From contig OX424563.1 of assembly GCA_949152475.1 (NCBI GenBank), forward strand, positions 39,194,120 to 39,258,119: a stretch of 64,000 nucleotides of DNA, given 5' to 3'. This document shows positions 15,228 through 30,700 of this stretch, one piece after another. How positions within the stretch are numbered: position 1 is the stretch's first letter; each line of letters starts with the position of its first letter. The DNA is from Terebella lapidaria (Eukaryota > Annelida > Polychaeta > Terebellida > Terebellidae). A program made the translations under genes and the position numbers. The notes under the pieces were generated by a model. The model was not told the DNA's origin. It did no database searches and saw nothing but the letters and a program-made list of their open reading frames with translations.

Positions 15228-17357
15228 CCGTACGATCGACATGCGATGCTCCACCGTACGATGGACATGTGATGCTCCATCGTACGATGGACATCTGACG
15301 CTCCACCGTACGATGGACATGCTATGCTCCACCGTACGATGGACATGTGACGCTCCACCGTACGATGGACATGGGACGCTCCACCGTACAATGGACATGT
15401 GACGCTCCATCGTACGATGGACATGTGACGCTATACTGAATGATGGACATGCGAGGCTCCACCGTAAGATGGACATGTGACGCTCCACCGTATGATGGAC
15501 ATGCGACGCTCAATCGTACGATGGACATGGGATGCTCCACCGTATGATGGACATGTGACGCTCCACCGTACGATGGACATGTGACGCTCCACTGTATGAT
15601 GGACATGTGACGCTCCACCGTACGATGGACATGTGACGCTCCACTGTATGATGGAAATGCAAAGCTCCACTGTACGATGGACATGTGACGCTCCACCGTA
15701 CAATGGACATACGAGGCTCCATCGTAAGATGGACATGTGACGCTCCACTGTACAATGGACATGTGACGCTCCACCGTATGATGGACATGCAAGGCTCCAC
15801 TGTACAATGGACATGTGACACTCCACCGTACGATGGACATGCGACGCTCTACCGTAGGATGGACTAGCGAAGCTCCACCGTAAGATGGACATGTGACGCT
15901 CCACAGTACGATGGACATCTGACGCTCCACCGTACGATGGACATGCTATGCTCCAGCGTACGATAGACATGTGACGCTCCACCGTACGATGGACATGGGA
16001 CGCTCCACCGTATAATGGACATGTGACGCTCCACCGTACGATGGACATGAGACGCTCCACCGTATATGGACATGTGACGCTCCACCGTACGATGGACATG
16101 TGACGCTCCACTGTATGATGGACATGCAAAGCTCCACTGTACGATGGACATGTGACGCTCCACCGTACGATGGACATGTGATGTTCCACCGTACGATGGA
16201 CATCTGACGCTCCACCGTAGGATGGACATGTGACGCTCCACCGTACGATGGACATGTGATGCTCCACCGTACGATGGACATGGGATGCTCCATCGTACGA
16301 TGGACAGGTGATGCTCCACCATACGATGGACATGCTATGCTCCACCGTACGATGGACATTTGACGCTCCACCGTACGATGGACATGAGACGCTCCACCGT
16401 ACGATCGACATGCGATGCTTCACAGTACGATTGACATGTGATGCTCCACTGTACGATGGACATCTAACGCTCCACCATACGATGGACATGAGATGCTCCA
16501 CCGTACGATGGACATGTGACGCTCCACCGAATGATGGACATGGGACGCTCCACCGTACAATGGACATGTGACGCTCCATCGTACGATGGACATGTGACGC
16601 TATACTGAATGATGGACATGCGAGGCTCCACCGTAAGATGGACATGTGACGCTCCACCGTATGATGGACATGCGACGCTCAATCGTACGATGGACATGGG
16701 ATGCTCCACCGTATGATGGACATGTGACGCTCCACCGTACGATGGACATGTGACGCTCCACTGTATGATGGACATGTGACGCTCCACCGTACGATGGACA
16801 TGTGACGCTCCACTGTATGATGGAAATGCAAAGCTCCACTGTACGATGGACATGTGACGCTCCACCGTACAATGGACATACGAGGCTCCATCGTAAGATG
16901 GACATGTGACGCTCCACTGTACAATGGACATGTGACGCTCCACCGTATGATTGACATGCAAGGCTCCACTGTACAATGGACATGTGACACTCCACCGTAC
17001 GATGGACATGCGACGCTCTACCGTAGGATGGACTAGCGAAGCTCCACCGTAAGATGGACATGTGACGCTCCACAGTACGATGGACATCTGACGCTCCACC
17101 GTACGATGGACATGCTATGCTCCAGCGTACGATAGACATGTGACGCTCCACCGTACGATGGACATGGGACGCTCCACCGTATAATGGACATGTGACGCTC
17201 CACCGTACGATGGACATGAGACGCTCCACCGTACGATGGACATGAGACGCTCCACCGTATATGGACATGTGACGCTCCACCGTACGATGGACATGTGACG
17301 CTCCACTGTATGATGGACATGCAAAGCTCCACTGTACGATGGACATGTGACGCTCCA
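15228..17357. repeat. 2,130-bp tandem duplication, first unit (8.7-kb copy 2)
   Basis: This is the counterpart of 6,550-8,679 at +8,678. The 2.1-kb duplication is present in both 8.7-kb blocks, so it arose before the 8.7-kb duplication. Confidence 0.82.
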
Positions 17358-19487
17358 CCGTACGATCGACATGCGATGCTCCACCGTACGATGGACATGT
17401 GATGCTCCATCGTACGATGGACATCTGACGCTCCACCGTACGATGGACATGCTATGCTCCACCGTACGATGGACATGTGACGCTCCACCGTACGATGGAC
17501 ATGGGACGCTCCACCGTACAATGGACATGTGACGCTCCATCGTACGATGGACATGTGACGCTATACTGAATGATGGACATGCGAGGCTCCACCGTAAGAT
17601 GGACATGTGACGCTCCACCGTATGATGGACATGCGACGCTCAATCGTACGATGGACATGGGATGCTCCACCGTATGATGGACATGTGACGCTCCACCGTA
17701 CGATGGACATGTGACGCTCCACTGTATGATGGACATGTGACGCTCCACCGTACGATGGACATGTGACGCTCCACTGTATGATGGAAATGCAAAGCTCCAC
17801 TGTACGATGGACATGTGACGCTCCACCGTACAATGGACATACGAGGCTCCATCGTAAGATGGACATGTGACGCTCCACTGTACAATGGACATGTGACGCT
17901 CCACCGTATGATGGACATGCAAGGCTCCACTGTACAATGGACATGTGACACTCCACCGTACGATGGACATGCGACGCTCTACCGTAGGATGGACTAGCGA
18001 AGCTCCACCGTAAGATGGACATGTGACGCTCCACAGTACGATGGACATCTGACGCTCCACCGTACGATGGACATGCTATGCTCCAGCGTACGATAGACAT
18101 GTGACGCTCCACCGTACGATGGACATGGGACGCTCCACCGTATAATGGACATGTGACGCTCCACCGTACGATGGACATGAGACGCTCCACCGTATATGGA
18201 CATGTGACGCTCCACCGTACGATGGACATGTGACGCTCCACTGTATGATGGACATGCAAAGCTCCACTGTACGATGGACATGTGACGCTCCACCGTACGA
18301 TGGACATGTGATGTTCCACCGTACGATGGACATCTGACGCTCCACCGTAGGATGGACATGTGACGCTCCACCGTACGATGGACATGTGATGCTCCACCGT
18401 ACGATGGACATGGGACGCTCCATCGTACGATGGACAGGTGATGCTCCACCATACGATGGACATGCTATGCTCCACCGTACGATGGACATTTGACGCTCCA
18501 CCGTACGATGGACATGAGACGCTCCACCGTACGATCGACATGCGATGCTTCACAGTACGATTGACATGTGATGCTCCACTGTACGATGGACATCTAACGC
18601 TCCACCATACGATGGACATGAGATGCTCCACCGTACGATGGACATGTGACGCTCCACCGAATGATGGACATGGGACGCTCCACCGTACAATGGACATGTG
18701 ACGCTCCATCGTACGATGGACATGTGACGCTATACTGAATGATGGACATGCGAGGCTCCACCGTAAGATGGACATGTGACGCTCCACCGTATGATGGACA
18801 TGCGACGCTCAATCGTACGATGGACATGGGATGCTCCACCGTATGATGGACATGTGACGCTCCACCGTACGATGGACATGTGACGCTCCACTGTATGATG
18901 GACATGTGACGCTCCACCGTACGATGGACATGTGACGCTCCACTGTATGATGGAAATGCAAAGCTCCACTGTACGATGGACATGTGACGCTCCACCGTAC
19001 AATGGACATACGAGGCTCCATCGTAAGATGGACATGTGACGCTCCACTGTACAATGGACATGTGACGCTCCACCGTATGATTGACATGCAAGGCTCCACT
19101 GTACAATGGACATGTGACACTCCACCGTACGATGGACATGCGACGCTCTACCGTAGGATGGACTAGCGAAGCTCCACCGTAAGATGGACATGTGACGCTC
19201 CACAGTACGATGGACATCTGACGCTCCACCGTACGATGGACATGCTATGCTCCAGCGTACGATAGACATGTGACGCTCCACCGTACGATGGACATGGGAC
19301 GCTCCACCGTATAATGGACATGTGACGCTCCACCGTACGATGGACATGAGACGCTCCACCGTACGATGGACATGAGACGCTCCACCGTATATGGACATGT
19401 GACGCTCCACCGTACGATGGACATGTGACGCTCCACTGTATGATGGACATGCAAAGCTCCACTGTACGATGGACATGTGACGCTCCA
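17358..19487. repeat. 2,130-bp tandem duplication, second unit (8.7-kb copy 2)
   Basis: This is the counterpart of 8,680-10,809 at +8,678. It also starts the stretch that recurs at +13,824, where 17,358-22,717 corresponds to 31,182-36,541. Confidence 0.82.
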
Positions 19488-19716
19488 CCGTACGATGGAC
19501 ATGTGATGTTCCACCGTACGATGGACATCTGACGCTCCACCGTAGGATGGACATGTGACGCTCCACCGTACGATGGACATGTGATGCTCCACCGTACGAT
19601 GGACATGGGATGCTCCATCGTACGATGGACAGGTGATGCTCCACCATACGATGGACATGCTATGCTCCACCGTACGATGGACATTTGACGCTCCACCGTA
19701 CGATGGACATGAGACG

Positions 19717-22716
19717 CTCCACCGTACGATCGACATGCGATGCTTCACAGTACGATTGACATGTGATGCTCCACTGTACGATGGACATCTAACGCTCCAC
19801 CATACGATGGACATGAGATGCTCCACCGTACGATGGACATGTGACGCTCCACCGAATGATGGACATGCGAGGTTCCACCGTAAGATGGACATGTGACGCT
19901 CCACCGTACGATAGACATGCGATGCTCCACCGTACGATGGACATGTGATGCTCCACTGTACAATGGACATGTGACGCTCCACCGTATGATGGACATGCAA
20001 GGCTCCACTGTACAATGGACATGTGACACTCCACCGTACGATGGACATGCGACGCTCTACCGTAGGATGGACTAGCGAAGCTCCACCGTAAGATGGACAT
20101 GTGACGCTCCACAGTACGATGGACATCTGACGCTCCACCGTACGATGGACATGCTATGCTCCAGCGTACGATAGACATGTGACGCTCCACTGTACGATGG
20201 ACATGGGACGCTAAACCGTATAATGGACATGTGACGCTCCACCGTACGATGGACATGAGACGCTCCACCGTATATGGACATGTGACGCTCCACCGTACGA
20301 TGGACATGTGACGCTCCACTGTATGATGGACATGCAAAGCTCCACTGTACGATGGACATGTGACGCTCCACCGTACGATGGACATACGAGGCTCCACCGT
20401 AAGATGGACATGTGACGCTCCACCGTACGATAGACATGCGATGCTCCACCGTACGATGGACATGTGATGCTCCACTGTACAATGGACATGTGACGCTCCA
20501 CCGTATGATGGACATGCAAGGCTCCACTGTACAATGGACATGTGACACTCCACCGTACGATGGACATGCGACGCTCTACCGTAGGATGGACTAGCGAAGC
20601 TCCACCGTAAGATGGACATGTGACGCTCCACCGTACGATGGACATCTGACGCTCCACCGTACGATGGACCTGCTATGCTCCAGCGTACGATAGACATGTG
20701 ACGCTCCACCGTACGATGGACATGCGACGCTCTACCGTAGGATGGACTAGCGAAGCTCCACCGTAAGATGGACATGTGACGCTCCACCGTACGATGGACA
20801 TCTGACGCTCCACCGTACGATGGACATGCTATGCTCCAGCGTACGATAGACATGTGACGCTCCACCGTACGATGGACATGTGACGCTCCACTGTATGATG
20901 GACATGCAAAGCTCCACTGTACGATGGACATGTGACGCTCCACCGTACGATGGACATACGAGGCTCCACCGTAAGATGGACATGTGACGCTCCACTGTAC
21001 AATGGACATGTGACGCTCCACCGTATGATGGACATGCAAGGCTCCACTGTACAATGGACATGGGACGCTCCACCGAATGATGGACATGCGAGGCTCCACC
21101 ATAAGATGGACATGTGACGCTCCACCGTACGATGGACATGCGACGCTCCACCGTACGATGGACATGTGACGCTCCACCGAAGGATGGACATGTGATGCTC
21201 CACCGAAGGATGGACATGCGAGGCTCCACTGTAAGATGGACATGTTATGCTCCACCGTACGATGGACATGCGACGCTCCATCGTACGATGGACATGGGAT
21301 GCTCCACCGTATGATGGACATGTGACACTCCACTGTACGATGGATATGCGATGCTCCACCGTACGATGGACATGTGATGTTCCACCGTACGATGGACATC
21401 TGACGCTCCACCGTAGGATGGACATGTGACGCTCCACCGTACGATGGACATGTGATGCTCCACCGTACGATGGACATGGGATGCTCCATCGTACGATGGA
21501 CATGTGATGCTCCACCATACGATGGACATGCTATGCTCTACCATACGATGGACATGTGACGCTCCACCGTACGATGGACATGAGACGCTCCACCGTACGA
21601 TCGACATGCGATGTTTCACAGTACGATTGACATGTGATGCTCCACTGTACGATGGACATCTAACGCTCCACCATACGATGGACATGAGATGCTCCACCGT
21701 ACGATGGACATGTGACGCTCCACCGAATGATGGACATGCGAGGTTCCACCGTAAGATGGACATGTGACGCTCCACCGTACGATAGACATGCGATGCTCCA
21801 CCGTACGATGGACATGTGACGCTCCACTGTACAATGGACATGTGACGCTCCACCGTATGATGGACATGCAAGGCTCCACTGTACAATGGACATGTGACAC
21901 TCCACCGTACGATGGACATGCGACGCTCTACCGTAGGATGGACTAGCGAAGCTCCACCGTACGATGGACATGTGACGCTCCACTGTACAATGGACATGTG
22001 ACGCTCCACCGTATGATGGACATGCAAGGCTCCACTGTACAATGGACATGTGACACTCCACCGTACGATGGACATGCGACGCTCTACCGTAGGATGGACT
22101 AGCGAAGCTCCACCGTAAGATGGACATCTGACGCTCCACCGTACGATGGACATGTGATGCTCCACTGTACGATGGACATGTGACGCTCCACCGTACGATG
22201 GACATGGGACGCTCCAATGTACGATGGACATGCGACGCTCCACTGTACGATGGACATGCGATGCTCCACTGTACGACGGACATGTGACGCTCCACTTTAC
22301 GATGGACATCTGACGCTCCACTGTACGATCGGCATGTGATGCTCCACTGTACAATGCACATGTGACGCTCCACCGTATGATGGACATGCAAGGCTCCACT
22401 GTACAATGGACATGTGACACTCCACCGTACAATGGACATGCGACGCTCTACCGTAGGATGGACTAGCGAAGCTCCACCGTAAGATGGACATGTGACGCTC
22501 CACAGTACGATGGACATCTGACGCTCCACCGTACGATGGACATGTGATGCTCCACTGTACGATGGACATGTGATGCTCCACCGTACGATGGACATGGGAC
22601 GCTCCAATGTACGATGGACATGCGACGCTCCACTGTACGATGGACATGCGATGCTCCACTGTACGACGGACATGTGACGCTCCACTGTATGATGGACATG
22701 CGAGGTTCCACCGTAC
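19717..22716. repeat. Bridging array segment, recurs at +13,824
   Basis: These 26-bp units follow the second 8.7-kb block and recur at 33,541-36,540. A shared private variant, GACGCTAAACCGTATAATGG (near 20,208 and 34,032), confirms the pairing. The 94-codon marker block with the rare TTCACAGTACGATTGACATG string is also present in both. No non-repeat sequence is seen. Confidence 0.82.
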
Positions 22717-24716
22717 GATGGACATGCAAAGCTCCACTGTACGATGGACATGTGACGCTCCACCGTACGATGGACATACGAGGCTCCACCGTAAGATGGA
22801 CATGTGACGCTCCACCGTATGATGGACATGCAAGGCTCCACTGTACAATGGACATGTGACACTCCACCGTACGATGGACATGCGACGCTCTACCGTAGGA
22901 TGGACTAGCGAAGCTCCACCGTAAGATGGACATGTGACGCTCCACAGTACGATGGACATCTGACGCTCCACCGTACGATGGACATGTGATGCTCCACTGT
23001 ACGATGGACATGCGATGCTCCACTGTACGACGGACATGTGACGCTCCACTGTAGGATGGACATGCGAGGTTCCACCGTACGATGGACATGGGATGCTCCA
23101 TCGTATGATGGACATGTGACACTCCACTGTACGATGGATATGCGATGCTCCACCGTACGATGGACATGTGATGTTCCACCGTACGATGGACATCTGACGC
23201 TCCACCGTAGGATGGACATGTGACGCTCCACCGTACGATGGACATGTGATGCTCCACCGTACGATGGACATGGGATGCTCCACCATACGATGGACATGAG
23301 ATGCTCCACCATACGATGGACATGCTATGCTCCACCGTACGATGGACATTTGACGCTCCACCGTACGATGGACATGAGACGCTCCACCGTACGATCGACA
23401 TGCGATGCTTCACAGTACGATTGACATGTGATGCTCCACTGTACGATGGACATCTAACGCTCCACCATACGATGGACATGAGATGCTCCACCGTACTATG
23501 GACATGTGACGCTCCACCGAATGATGGACATGCGAGGTTCCACCGTAAGATGGACATGTGACGCTCCATCGTACGATAGACATGCGATGCTCCACCGTAC
23601 GATGGACATGTGATGCTCCACTGTACAATGGACATGTGACGCTCCACCGTATGATGGACATGCAAGGCTCCACTGTACCATGGACATGTGACACTCCACC
23701 GTACGATGGACATGCGACGCTCTACCGTAGAATGGACTAGCGAAGCTCCACCGTAAGATGGACATGTGACGCTCCACCGTACGATGGACATCTGACGCTC
23801 CACCGTACGATGGACATGCTATGCTCCAGCGTACGATAGACATGTGACGCTCCACCGTACGATGGACATGGGACGCTACACCATATAATGGACATGTGAC
23901 GCTCCACCGTACGATGGACATGAGACGCTCCACCGTATATGGACATGTGACGCTCCACAGTACGATGGACATCTGACGCTCCACCGTACGATGGACATGT
24001 GATGCTCCACTGTACGATGGACATGTGACGCTCCACCGTACGATGGACATGGGACGCTCCAATGTACGATGGACATGCGACGCTCCACTGTACGATGGAC
24101 ATGCGATGCTCCACTGTACGACGGACATGTGACGCTCCACTGTATGATGGACATGCAAGGTTCCACCGTACGATGGACATGGGATGCTCCATCGTACGAT
24201 GGACATGTGACGCTCCACCGTACGATCGACATGCGATGCTCCACCGTACGATGGACATGTGATGCTCCATCGTACGATGGACATCTGACGCTCCACCGTA
24301 CGATGGACATGCTATGCTCCACCGTACGATGGACATGTGACGCTCCACCGTACGATGGACATGTGACGCTCCACCGTATGATGGACATGCAAGGCTCCAC
24401 TGTACAATGGACATGTGACACTCCACCGTACGATGGACATGCGACGCTCTACCGTAGGATGGACTAGCGAAGCTCCACCGTAAGATGGACATGTGACGCT
24501 CCACAGTACGATGGACATCTGACGCTCCACCGTACGATGGACATGCTATTCTCCAGCGTACGATAGACATGTGACACTCCACCGTACGATGGACATGGGA
24601 CGCTCCACCGTATAATGGACATGTGACGCTCCACCGTACGATGGACATGAGACGCTCCACCGTATATGGACATGTGACGCTCCACCGTACGATGGACATG
24701 TGACGCTCCACTGTAT
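22717..24716. repeat. 2,000-bp shifted duplication
   Basis: Bases 22,717-23,957 match 24,717-25,957 at +2,000 (77 x 26 - 2). Outside the match the left flank is CGAGGTTCCACCGTACG near 22,701 against CCACTGTATG near 24,706. The right flank switches near 23,957, where one copy continues into CCACAGTACG and the other into CCACCGTACG. A noticed difference inside is C23496T-type change in the first copy (CCGTACTATGG near 23,492) against CCGTACGATGG near 25,492. Confidence 0.78.
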
Positions 24717-27700
24717 GATGGACATGCAAAGCTCCACTGTACGATGGACATGTGACACTCCACCGTACGATGGACATACGAGGCTCCACCGTAAGATGGA
24801 CATGTGACGCTCCACCGTATGATGGACATGCAAGGCTCCACTGTACAATGGACATGTGACACTCCACCGTACGATGGACATGCGACGCTCTACCGTAGGA
24901 TGGACTAGCGAAGCTCCACCGTAAGATGGACATGTGACGCTCCACAGTACGATGGACATCTGACGCTCCACCGTACGATGGACATGTGATGCTCCACTGT
25001 ACGATGGACATGCGATGCTCCACTGTACGACGGACATGTGACGCTCCACTGTAGGATGGACATGCGAGGTTCCACCGTACGATGGACATGGGATGCTCCA
25101 TCGTATGATGGACATGTGACACTCCACTGTACGATGGATATGCGATGCTCCACCGTACGATGGACATGTGATGTTCCACCGTACGATGGACATCTGACGC
25201 TCCACCGTAGGATGGACATGTGACGCTCCACCGTACGATGGACATGTGATGCTCCACCGTACGATGGACATGGGATGCTCCACCATACGATGGACATGAG
25301 ATGCTCCACCATACGATGGACATGCTATGCTCCACCGTACGATGGACATTTGACGCTCCACCGTACGATGGACATGAGACGCTCCACCGTACGATCGACA
25401 TGCGATGCTTCACAGTACGATTGACATGTGATGCTCCACTGTACGATGGACATCTAACGCTCCACCATACGATGGACATGAGATGCTCCACCGTACGATG
25501 GACATGTGACGCTCCACCGAATGATGGACATGCGAGGTTCCACCGTAAGATGGACATATGACGCTCCATCGTACGATAGACATGCGATGCTCCACCGTAC
25601 GATGGACATGTGATGCTCCACTGTACAATGGACATGTGACGCTCCACCGTATGATGGACATGCAAGGCTCCACTGTACCATGGACATGTGACACTCCACC
25701 GTACGATGGACATGCGACGCTCTACCGTAGAATGGACTAGCGAAGCTCCACCGTAAGATGGACATGTGACGCTCCACCGTACGATGGACATCTGACGCTC
25801 CACCGTACGATGGACATGCTATGCTCCAGCGTACGATAGACATGTGACGCTCCACCGTACGATGGACATGGGACGCTACACCATATAATGGACATGTGAC
25901 GCTCCACCGTACGATGGACATGAGACGCTCCACCGTATATGGACATGTGACGCTCCACCGTACGATGGACATGTGACGCTCCACTGTATGATGGACATGC
26001 AAAGCTCCACTGTACGATGGACATGTGACGCTCCACCGTACGATGGACATACGAGGCTCCACCGTAAGATGGACATGTGACGCTCCACTGTACAATGGAC
26101 ATGTGACGCTCCACCGTATGATGGACATGCAAGGCTCCACTGTACAATGGACATGGGACGCTCCACCGAATGATGGACATGCGAGGCACCACCATAAGAT
26201 GGACATGTGACGCTCCACCGTACGATGGACATGCGACACTCCACCGTACGATGGACATGTGACGCTCCACCGAAGGATGGACATGTGATGCCCCACCGAA
26301 GGATGGACATGCGAGGCTCCACTGTAAGATGGACATGTTATGCTCCACCGTACGATGGACATGTGATGCTCCACCGTACGATGGACATGGGATGCTCCAT
26401 CGTACGATGGACATGTGATGCTCCACCATACGATGGACATGCTATGCTCTACCATACGATGGACATGTGACGCTCCACCGTACGATGGACATGAGACGCT
26501 CCACCGTACGATCGACATGCGATGTTTCACAGTACAATTGACATGTGATGCTCCACTGTACGATGGACATCTAACGCTCCACCATACGATGGACATGAGA
26601 TGCTCCACCGTACGATGGACATGTGACGCTCCACCGAATGATGGACATGCGAGGTTCCACCGTAAGATGGACATGTGACGCTCCACCGTACGATAGACAT
26701 GCGATGCTCCACCGTACGATGGACATGTGACGCTCCACTGTACAATGGACATGTGACGCTCCACCGTATGATGGACATGCAAGGCTCCACTGTACAATGG
26801 ACATGTGACACTCCACCGTACGATGGACATGCGACGCTCTACCGTAGGATGGACTAGCGAAGCTCCACCGTACGATGGACATGTGACGCTCCACTGTACA
26901 ATGGACATGTGACGCTCCACCGTATGATGGACATGCAAGGCTCCACTGTACAATGGACATGTGACACTCCACCGTACGATGGACATGCGACGCTCTACCA
27001 TAGGATGGACTAGCGAAGCTCCACCGTAAGATGGACATCTGACGCTCCACCGTACGATGGACATGTGATGCTCCACTGTACGATGGACATGTGACGCTCC
27101 AACGTACGATGGACATGGGACGCTCCAATGTACGATGGACATGCGACGCTCCACTGTACGATGGACATGCGATGCTCCACTGTACGACGGACATGTGACG
27201 CTCCACCTTACGATGGACATCTGATGCTCCACTGTACGATCGGCATGTGATGCTCCACTGTACAATGCACATGTGACGCTCCACCGTATGATGGACATGC
27301 AAGGCTCCACTGTACAATGGACATGTGACACTCCACCGTACGATGGACATGCGACGCTCTACCGTAGGATGGACTAGCGAAGCTCCACCGTAAGATGGAC
27401 ATGTGACGCTCCACAGTACGATGGACATCTGACGCTCCACCGTACGATGGACATGTGATGCTCCACTGTACGATGGACATGTGACGCTCCACCGTACGAT
27501 GGACATGGGACGCTCCAATGTACGATGGACATGTGACGCTCCACCGTACGATGGACATGGGACGCTCCAATGTACGATGGACATGCGACGCTCCACTGTA
27601 CGATGGACATGCGATGCTCCACTGTACGACGGACATGTGACGCTCCACTGTATGATGGACATGCGAGGTTCCACCGTACGATGGACATGGGATGCTCCAT

Positions 27701-30700
27701 CGTACGATGGACATGTGACGCTCCACCGTACGATCGACATGCGATGCTCCACCGTACGATGGACATGTGATGCTCCATCGTACGATGGACATCTGACGCT
27801 CCACCGTACGATGGACATGCTATGCTCCACCGTACGATGGACATGTGACGCTCCACCGTACGATGGACATGGGACGCTCCACCGTACAATGGACATGTGA
27901 CGCTCCATCGTACGATGGACATGTGACGCTATACTGAATGATGGACATGCGAGGCTCCACCGTAAGATGGACATGTGACGCTCCACCGTATGATGGACAT
28001 GCGACGCTCAATCGTACGATGGACATGGGATGCTCCACCGTATGATGGACATGCGACGCTCAATCGTACGATGGACATGGGATGCTCCACCGTATGATGG
28101 ACATGTGACGCTCCACCGTACGATGGACATGTGACGCTCCAATGTATGATGGACATGTGACGCTCCACCGTACGATGGACATGTGACGCTCCACTGTATG
28201 ATGGAAATGCAAAGCTCCACTGTACGATGGACATACGAGGCTCCATCGTAAGATGGACATGTGACGCTCCACTGTACAATGGACATGTGACGCTCCACCG
28301 TATGATGGACATGCAAGGCTCCACTGTACAATGGACATGTGACACTCCACCGTACGATGGACATGCGACGCTCTACCGTAGGATGGACTAGCGAAGCTCC
28401 ACCGTAAGATGGACATGTGACGCTCCACAGTACGATGGACATCTGACGCTCCACCGTACGATGGACATGCTATGCTCCAGCGTACGATAGACATGTGACG
28501 CTCCACCGTACGATGGACATGGGACGCTCCACCGTATAATGGACATGTGACGCTCCACCGTACGATGGACATGAGACGCTCCACCGTATATGGACATGTG
28601 ACGCTCCACCGTACGATGGACATGTGACGCTCCACTGTATGATGGACATGCAAAGCTCCACTGTACGATGGACATGTGACGCTCCACCGTACGATGGACA
28701 TACGAGGCTCCACCGTAAGATGGACATGTGACGCTCCACCGTACGATAGACATGCGATGCTCCACCGTACGATGGACATGTGATGCTCCACTGTACAATG
28801 GACATGTGACGCTCCACCGTATGATGGACATGCAAGGCTCCACTGTACAATGGACATGTGACACTCCACCGTACGATGGACATGCGACGCTCTACCGTAG
28901 GATGGACTAGCGAAGCTCCACCGTAAGATGGACATGTGACGCTCCACCGTACGATGGACATCTGACGCTCCACCGTACGATGGACCTGCTATGCTCCAGC
29001 GTACGATAGACATGTGACGCTCCACCGTACGATGGACATGCGACGCTCTACCGTAGGATGGACTAGCGAAGCTCCACCGTAAGATGGACATGTGACGCTC
29101 CACCGTACGATGGACATCTGACGCTCCACCGTACGATGGACATGCTATGCTCCAGCGTACGATAGACATGTGACGCTCCACCGTACGATGGACATGGGAC
29201 GCTCCACCGTATAATGGACATGTGACGCTCCACCGTACGATGGACATGAGACGCTCCACCGTATATGGACATGTGACGCTCCACCGTACGATGGACATGT
29301 GACGCTCCACTGTATGATGGACATGCAAAGCTCCACTGTACGATGGACATGTGACGCTCCACCGTACGATGGACATACGAGGCTCCACCGTAAGATGGAC
29401 ATGTGACGCTCCACTGTACAATGGACATGTGACGCTCCACCGTATGATGGACATGCAAGGCTCCACTGTACAATGGACATGGGACGCTCCACCGAATGAT
29501 GGACATGCGAGGCTCCACCATAAGATGGACATGTGACGCTCCACCGTACGATGGACATGCGACGCTCCACCGTACGATGGACATGTGACGCTCCACCGAA
29601 GGATGGACATGTGATGCTCCACCGAAGGATGGACATGCGAGGCTCCACAGTAAGATGGACATGTTATGCTCCACCGTACGATGGACATGCGACGCTCCAT
29701 CGTACGATGGACATGGGATGCTCCACCGTATGATGGACATGTGACACTCCACTGTACGATGGATATGCGATGCTCCACCGTACGATGGACATGTGATGTT
29801 CCACCGTACGATGGACATCTGACGCTCCACCGTAGGATGGACATGTGACGCTCCACCGTACGATGGACATGTGATGCTCCACCGTACGATGGACATGGGA
29901 TGCGCCATCGTACGATGGACATGTGATGCTCCACCATACGATGGACATGCTATGCTGTACCATACGATGGACATGTGACGCTCCACCGTACGATGGACAT
30001 GAGACGCTCCACCGTACGATCGACATGCGATGTTTCACAGTTCGATTGACATGTGATGCTCCACTGTACGATGGACATCTAACGCTCCACCATACGATGG
30101 ACATGAGATGCTCCACCGTACGATGGACATGTGACGCTCCACCGAATGATGGACATGCGAGGTTCCACCGTAAGATGGACATGTGACGCTCCACCGTACG
30201 ATAGACATGCGATGCTCCACCGTACGATGGACATGTGACGCTCCACTGTACAATGGACAAGTGACGCTCCACCGTATGATATACATGCAAGGCTCCACTG
30301 TACAATGGACATGTGACACTCCACCGTACGATGGACATGCGACGCTCTACCGTAGGATGGACTAGCGAAGCTCCACCGTACGATGGACATGTGACGCTCC
30401 ACTGTACAATGGACATGTGACGCTCCACCGTATGATGGACATGCAAGGCTCCACTGTACAATGGACATGTGACACTCCACCGTACGATGGACATGCGACG
30501 CTCTACCGTAGGATGGACTAGCGAAGCTCCACCGTAAGATGGACATCTGACGCTCCACCGTACGATGGACATGTGATGCTCCACTGTACGATGGACATGT
30601 GACGCTCCACCGTACGATGGACATGGGACGCTCCAATGTACGATGGACATGCGACGCTCCACTGTACGATGGACATGCGATGCTCCACTGTACGACGGAC

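Larger units (their letters stand above)
11039..19716. repeat. 8,678-bp higher-order repeat, copy 2
   Basis: This is the direct tandem copy of 2,361-11,038. The junction lies at about 11,035-11,047, where a unit ending CATGAGACG runs straight into the unit that starts CTCTACCGTAGG and belongs to the left end of the block. At the right end the same CATGAGACG unit continues instead into CTCCACCGTACGATCGACATG. That continuation is the older context, which also appears near 7,710-7,740. The join keeps the 26-bp phase. Confidence 0.88.

Noticed and set aside
23737..25803. 688-codon minus-strand open frame, and similar frames at 822-2,699, 3,428-5,305, 12,106-13,983, 28,060-29,937, 19,789-21,489 and 33,613-35,313, as repeat-protein genes
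   Set aside because: All are the 26-bp unit read in phase, and overlapping frames in other phases give the same peptide. Starts and stops fall wherever a variant unit supplies ATG or TAG. There is no unique terminus, signal peptide or codon-phase constraint, and 25-bp units are tolerated anywhere.
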